Positions 62,063-64,000 of a DNA stretch of 64,000 bases are shown here, in pieces. The stretch's first letter is position 1, and every line of letters begins with the position of its first letter. A program made the translations under genes and the position numbers. This stretch comes from Rhodobacteraceae bacterium WD3A24 (lineage in GTDB: Bacteria; Pseudomonadota; Alphaproteobacteria; Rhodobacterales; Rhodobacteraceae), in contig PUHN01000004.1 of the NCBI GenBank assembly GCA_002967695.1, forward strand, positions 1-64,000, read 5' to 3'. The notes below the pieces were generated by a model that saw nothing but the letters and a program-made list of their open reading frames with translations, ran no database searches and was not told where the DNA came from.

Positions 62063-62814
62063 GTCTTTGTCTCCTCACTGTTGGGGTCTTCGGTTTTGGA
62101 CATCTCACCCACGATCTGCTGGTAGATCCTGAGCGAAATCTCGATGTGTTCGTGCAGGGCAGCCTGCGCCCTCGCGCGGTCGCGGTCCAGCACGATCCGC
62201 ATCAGTTCGGTGTGCCGGTCAACCGACAGGGCCGTGCGCAGATAGCTTTCCACCTCTTCGGAGTGGCGCGCCTCGGCGCCGGGGCCGGCCTTGGTGTGAA
62301 ACAGCAGCGCCTGATGGTGGCGCTGGAGCTGCTCGGCCGTCTGGGCGTAGAAGCCCCTGAGCCAGTTCGACCGCGCCGCCGCCAGCAACGCCATGTGAAA
62401 GGCGTCGTGCGCCTCCAGCCACGCCTTGCGGTTGGGCAGGGTGTCGTCGCCGCCGATCGGCTGGGCAACCTGGGTCAGCCGGTAGTGGGCGGCGACGATC
62501 TCGCCCTCCCAGTCCAGCCCGCCATTGTCGATCGCGTCCATCAGAAGGCCCGTCTCGACCGTCAGCCGGGCGCGCTGGAGATCCTCGAACTCGGCCATCG
62601 AGACCGGAGCGACGCGCCAGCCGCGGTTGGCGCTGGCCACGACAAGCTGCTTCTCGGCCAGCCGCGAGAGCGCCTCGCGCAGGGGCGTGGCGCTCACGCC
62701 GTAGCGCTTGGACAGCGCGGCCACCCGCAGCGGCGTCCCCGGCAGGTGGGTGCCGTTGAGGATGTCGCGCCGCAGCAGATCGAAGGCCGTCTCGGTTTTG
62801 GCCGAATACTCCAT
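62059..62814 (-). CDS. GntR-family regulator, FCD (FadR) type
   Basis: 251 residues. N-terminal winged helix (about 8-72: AFDLLRRDILNGTHLPGTPLRVAALSKRYGVSATPLREALSRLAEKQLV is the family pattern) and a C-terminal all-helical FCD ligand domain with metal-binding residues. The start is ATG 62814. No Shine-Dalgarno is visible, and a TATAAT on the minus strand lies only 12 nt before the ATG, so the message may be leaderless. It probably represses its own operon and the divergent SDR, released by the imported substrate or a breakdown product. Confidence 0.92.
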   Translation of the reverse strand: MEYSAKTETAFDLLRRDILNGTHLPGTPLRVAALSKRYGVSATPLREALSRLAEKQLVVASANRGWRVAPVSMAEFEDLQRARLTVETGLLMDAIDNGGLDWEGEIVAAHYRLTQVAQPIGGDDTLPNRKAWLEAHDAFHMALLAAARSNWLRGFYAQTAEQLQRHHQALLFHTKAGPGAEARHSEEVESYLRTALSVDRHTELMRIVLDRDRARAQAALHEHIEISLRIYQQIVGEMSKTEDPNSEETKT

Positions 62815-62826
62815 GCGAGAAACGCT

Positions 62827-62838
62827 ATTATATATAAT
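62827..62838. promoter_or_regulatory. GntR/FCD operator-like palindrome overlapping promoter elements
   Basis: ATTATATATAAT is a perfect 12-bp palindrome in a very GC-rich genome, 12 bp before the regulator start and 57 bp before the SDR start. It contains TATAAT on both strands. AT-rich palindromes of this kind are typical FCD operators. On the minus strand TTGTAG 18 nt upstream could be the -35. Confidence 0.65.
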
Positions 62839-62894
62839 CCTTGAAATCCACTACAATCATGGCAAGACTGCCCGCGAACCGGAGGAGGACAGGG

Positions 62895-63638
62895 ATGGCG
62901 GATCAGGACCGGCGCGTGGCGGTTATCACCGGGGCGGCCGGCGGCATGGGCCGCGCGATCGTGGCGCGGCTGATGGGCGACGGGCTGCGCGTTGTCGGCC
63001 TCGACATAGATGCCGAGGCGCTGCGCGCGATGGAGGCGGATCTGGGCGCGGGGTTCGCCGGCATGCAGGTCGATCTGACCGACGCCGCCGCGATCAGGGC
63101 CGCGTTCGGTTCGATTGCGGGCACGCATGGCGGGCTGGACGCGCTGGTCAACAACGCGGGCACCTGCCTGATGTCGGAGTTTCCCGATATCCCGCCCGAC
63201 GAGTTCGACCGCCAGATGGCGATCAACTTCTCGTCGGCCTTTCACTGCTGCCAGGAGGCCGTCAAGTTGATGGCCGGGCGCGACGGCGTGCGCAAGATCG
63301 TCAACATCAGCTCCAACGGCGCCTACAATTTCGACGTCTTCGACCCGCCCCACTACCGCGCGAGCAAGGCGGCGATGGACACGCTGACCAAGGATCTCGC
63401 CCGCCGCTACGCGCGCGAGAAGATCGCCGTGAACTCCATCGCCCCGGCGATGACCGAGACGCCGCTTTTCGACGTGGTTAGCGAGGACGTGCTGGAGGCC
63501 GCCATCGCCCAGATGCCGCATGGCCGCGCGATGCAGCCCGACGAGATCGCGGCCTGGGTGGGGTTCCTGATCTCGCCGGCCGGCGACGTCTCCAGCGGCA
63601 ATGTCATCATCCTCAACCAAGGCCGCGATGTGCGTTAG
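62895..63638 (+). CDS. Short-chain dehydrogenase/reductase
   Basis: 247 residues, classical SDR. NAD-binding TGAAGGMGR (12-20) with the acidic DID after strand 2 suggests NAD over NADP. VNNAGT is present, the active site is the serine of VNISSNGAYN with YRASKAAM (Tyr and Lys), and the C-terminal NVIILNQGRDV closes the domain. It likely oxidises a hydroxy acid or alcohol formed in the same pathway as the divergent PLP enzyme. The ATG has a GGAGGA site. Stop overlaps the convergent MBL gene by 3 bp. Confidence 0.9.
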   Translation: MADQDRRVAVITGAAGGMGRAIVARLMGDGLRVVGLDIDAEALRAMEADLGAGFAGMQVDLTDAAAIRAAFGSIAGTHGGLDALVNNAGTCLMSEFPDIPPDEFDRQMAINFSSAFHCCQEAVKLMAGRDGVRKIVNISSNGAYNFDVFDPPHYRASKAAMDTLTKDLARRYAREKIAVNSIAPAMTETPLFDVVSEDVLEAAIAQMPHGRAMQPDEIAAWVGFLISPAGDVSSGNVIILNQGRDVR

Positions 63639-64000
63639 GTGTAAATCCCGGGCGCCTTGCGCAGCGTGTCCCACTGCTCGGGCCAGTGGCCGTAGATGAC
63701 GAAGGCGTCACGTTCATCCGCCAGCGCCATCAGCCGCGCCGCGCTCGCCCGCGCCGCCGCCGGGTCGGGCGCGCCGGCAAAGCCCTCGTCGATCTCGGCG
63801 GGGCGCGAGATGGCGTCCGAAGTCAGCAGCACCGGCCCCGTGTCTGGCAGCTCCAGCATCAGCGACATCTGCCCCGGCGCATGGCCCGGCGTGAGCAACA
63901 GCCGCAGTCCGGGGCCGATCTCGGTGTCCTCGTCGATGACGCGGTATTCGCGGTCGGGCCAGTCCATCGCGCGCACATCGCCCCAGTACAGCGGCTTGTC
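63635..64000 (-). CDS. MBL-fold metallo-hydrolase, AHL-lactonase-like (C-terminal part, cut by window end)
   Basis: The last 121 residues are visible; the N-terminal HxHxDH zinc motif is outside the window. The remaining pattern TPGHAPGQMSLMLEL (zinc His), LLTSDAI (bridging Asp) and FVIYGHWPEQWDTL (last zinc His) follows the metallo-beta-lactamase fold and most resembles lactonases such as AttM/AiiB, which open gamma-butyrolactone or acyl-homoserine lactones. Its place beside an SDR and a PLP enzyme suggests a catabolic lactone step and not necessarily quorum quenching. Confidence 0.78.
   Translation of the reverse strand, partial: DKPLYWGDVRAMDWPDREYRVIDEDTEIGPGLRLLLTPGHAPGQMSLMLELPDTGPVLLTSDAISRPAEIDEGFAGAPDPAAARASAARLMALADERDAFVIYGHWPEQWDTLRKAPGIYT

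Noticed and set aside
58082-62125. A 1347-codon plus-strand open frame.
   Set aside because: It is antisense to rnr, the PLP enzyme, the permease and the binding protein, all with clear family motifs. Long antisense frames are expected in GC-rich DNA; its product has no recognisable domain.
1-64000. Search for mobile elements, integrases, toxin-antitoxin pairs and defence genes.
   Set aside because: No transposase, integrase, restriction, Cas or abortive-infection motif was seen, and base composition is even throughout.

Overview
The window is a continuous piece of a high-GC alphaproteobacterial chromosome, most likely Rhodobacterales (Rhodobacter/Roseobacter relatives). The evidence is the gene neighbourhoods: flgL-flgI, an IalB-type periplasmic protein, a DUF6455 protein behind an FNR box, a tandem glycine riboswitch before gcvTHP, and a leuCD / rsfS-rlmH-gpmI-envC-ctpA-rppH block. 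Codon use is uniform, with strong third-position GC throughout. I see no insertion sequence, prophage, integron or CRISPR array. About sixty genes are supported, plus one tRNA, and both window ends cut a gene (flgL at the left, an MBL-fold hydrolase at the right).

Layout. 1-1.35 kb: end of a flagellar cluster (flgL end, flgI). 1.5-6.3 kb, minus strand: SSADH-like aldehyde dehydrogenase, HpaR-like MarR regulator, AbrB-family membrane protein, acetate kinase and a possible small partner ORF. 6.5-11.7 kb, plus strand: secreted or envelope proteins, namely IalB-like, DUF6455 with an FNR box, a 997-residue von Willebrand A protein with seven Ig-like repeats, and a secreted protein of unknown role. 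11.6-16.7 kb: a second AbrB gene coupled to a TIGR02444 gene, a solitary form II CoxL-like molybdoenzyme subunit, a small membrane protein and a DedA protein. 16.8-22.7 kb: nidogen/RTX protein, UDP-glucose dehydrogenase, WrbA, small metalloprotease, GltX and a gamma-glutamylcyclotransferase-like protein.

22.9-27.5 kb is the glycine cleavage operon gcvT-gcvH-gcvP under two adjacent glycine aptamers, closed by strong GC hairpins. 27.6-40.4 kb carries a secreted protein of about 19 MORN repeats, NAD synthetase, GST, flavin reductase, TrxC, two DMT exporters, a split MnmC pair (methyltransferase and FAD oxidase in divergent genes), a secreted protein with a C-terminal chagasin-type protease inhibitor domain, TrmO, fructosamine kinase and a low-molecular-weight phosphatase. 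tRNA-Pro(CGG) lies at 40.5 kb. 40.7-49.6 kb has a Na/Pi cotransporter and the leucine genes leuB and leuCD, interrupted by a LysR/SDR divergon, an exonuclease-phosphatase-like protein and a membrane protein.

49.8-55.4 kb is a ribosome-maturation, glycolysis and cell-division run (rsfS, rlmH, gpmI, envC, ctpA, rppH). 55.4-59.2 kb holds a lytic transglycosylase and RNase R. 59.2-64 kb looks like a small inducible catabolic locus: GntR/FCD regulator, amino-acid binding protein, a single permease and a kynureninase-like PLP enzyme on one strand, facing an SDR dehydrogenase and an MBL-fold hydrolase, with a 12-bp operator-like palindrome between the divergent promoters.

No clearly undescribed defence or mobile system is visible. 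The most unusual items are the repeat-rich secreted proteins (VWA/Ig repeats, MORN, nidogen-RTX, chagasin fusion), the FNR-linked four-cysteine protein, two candidate non-AUG starts (rsfS and the EEP protein), and the incomplete transporter locus at the right end.
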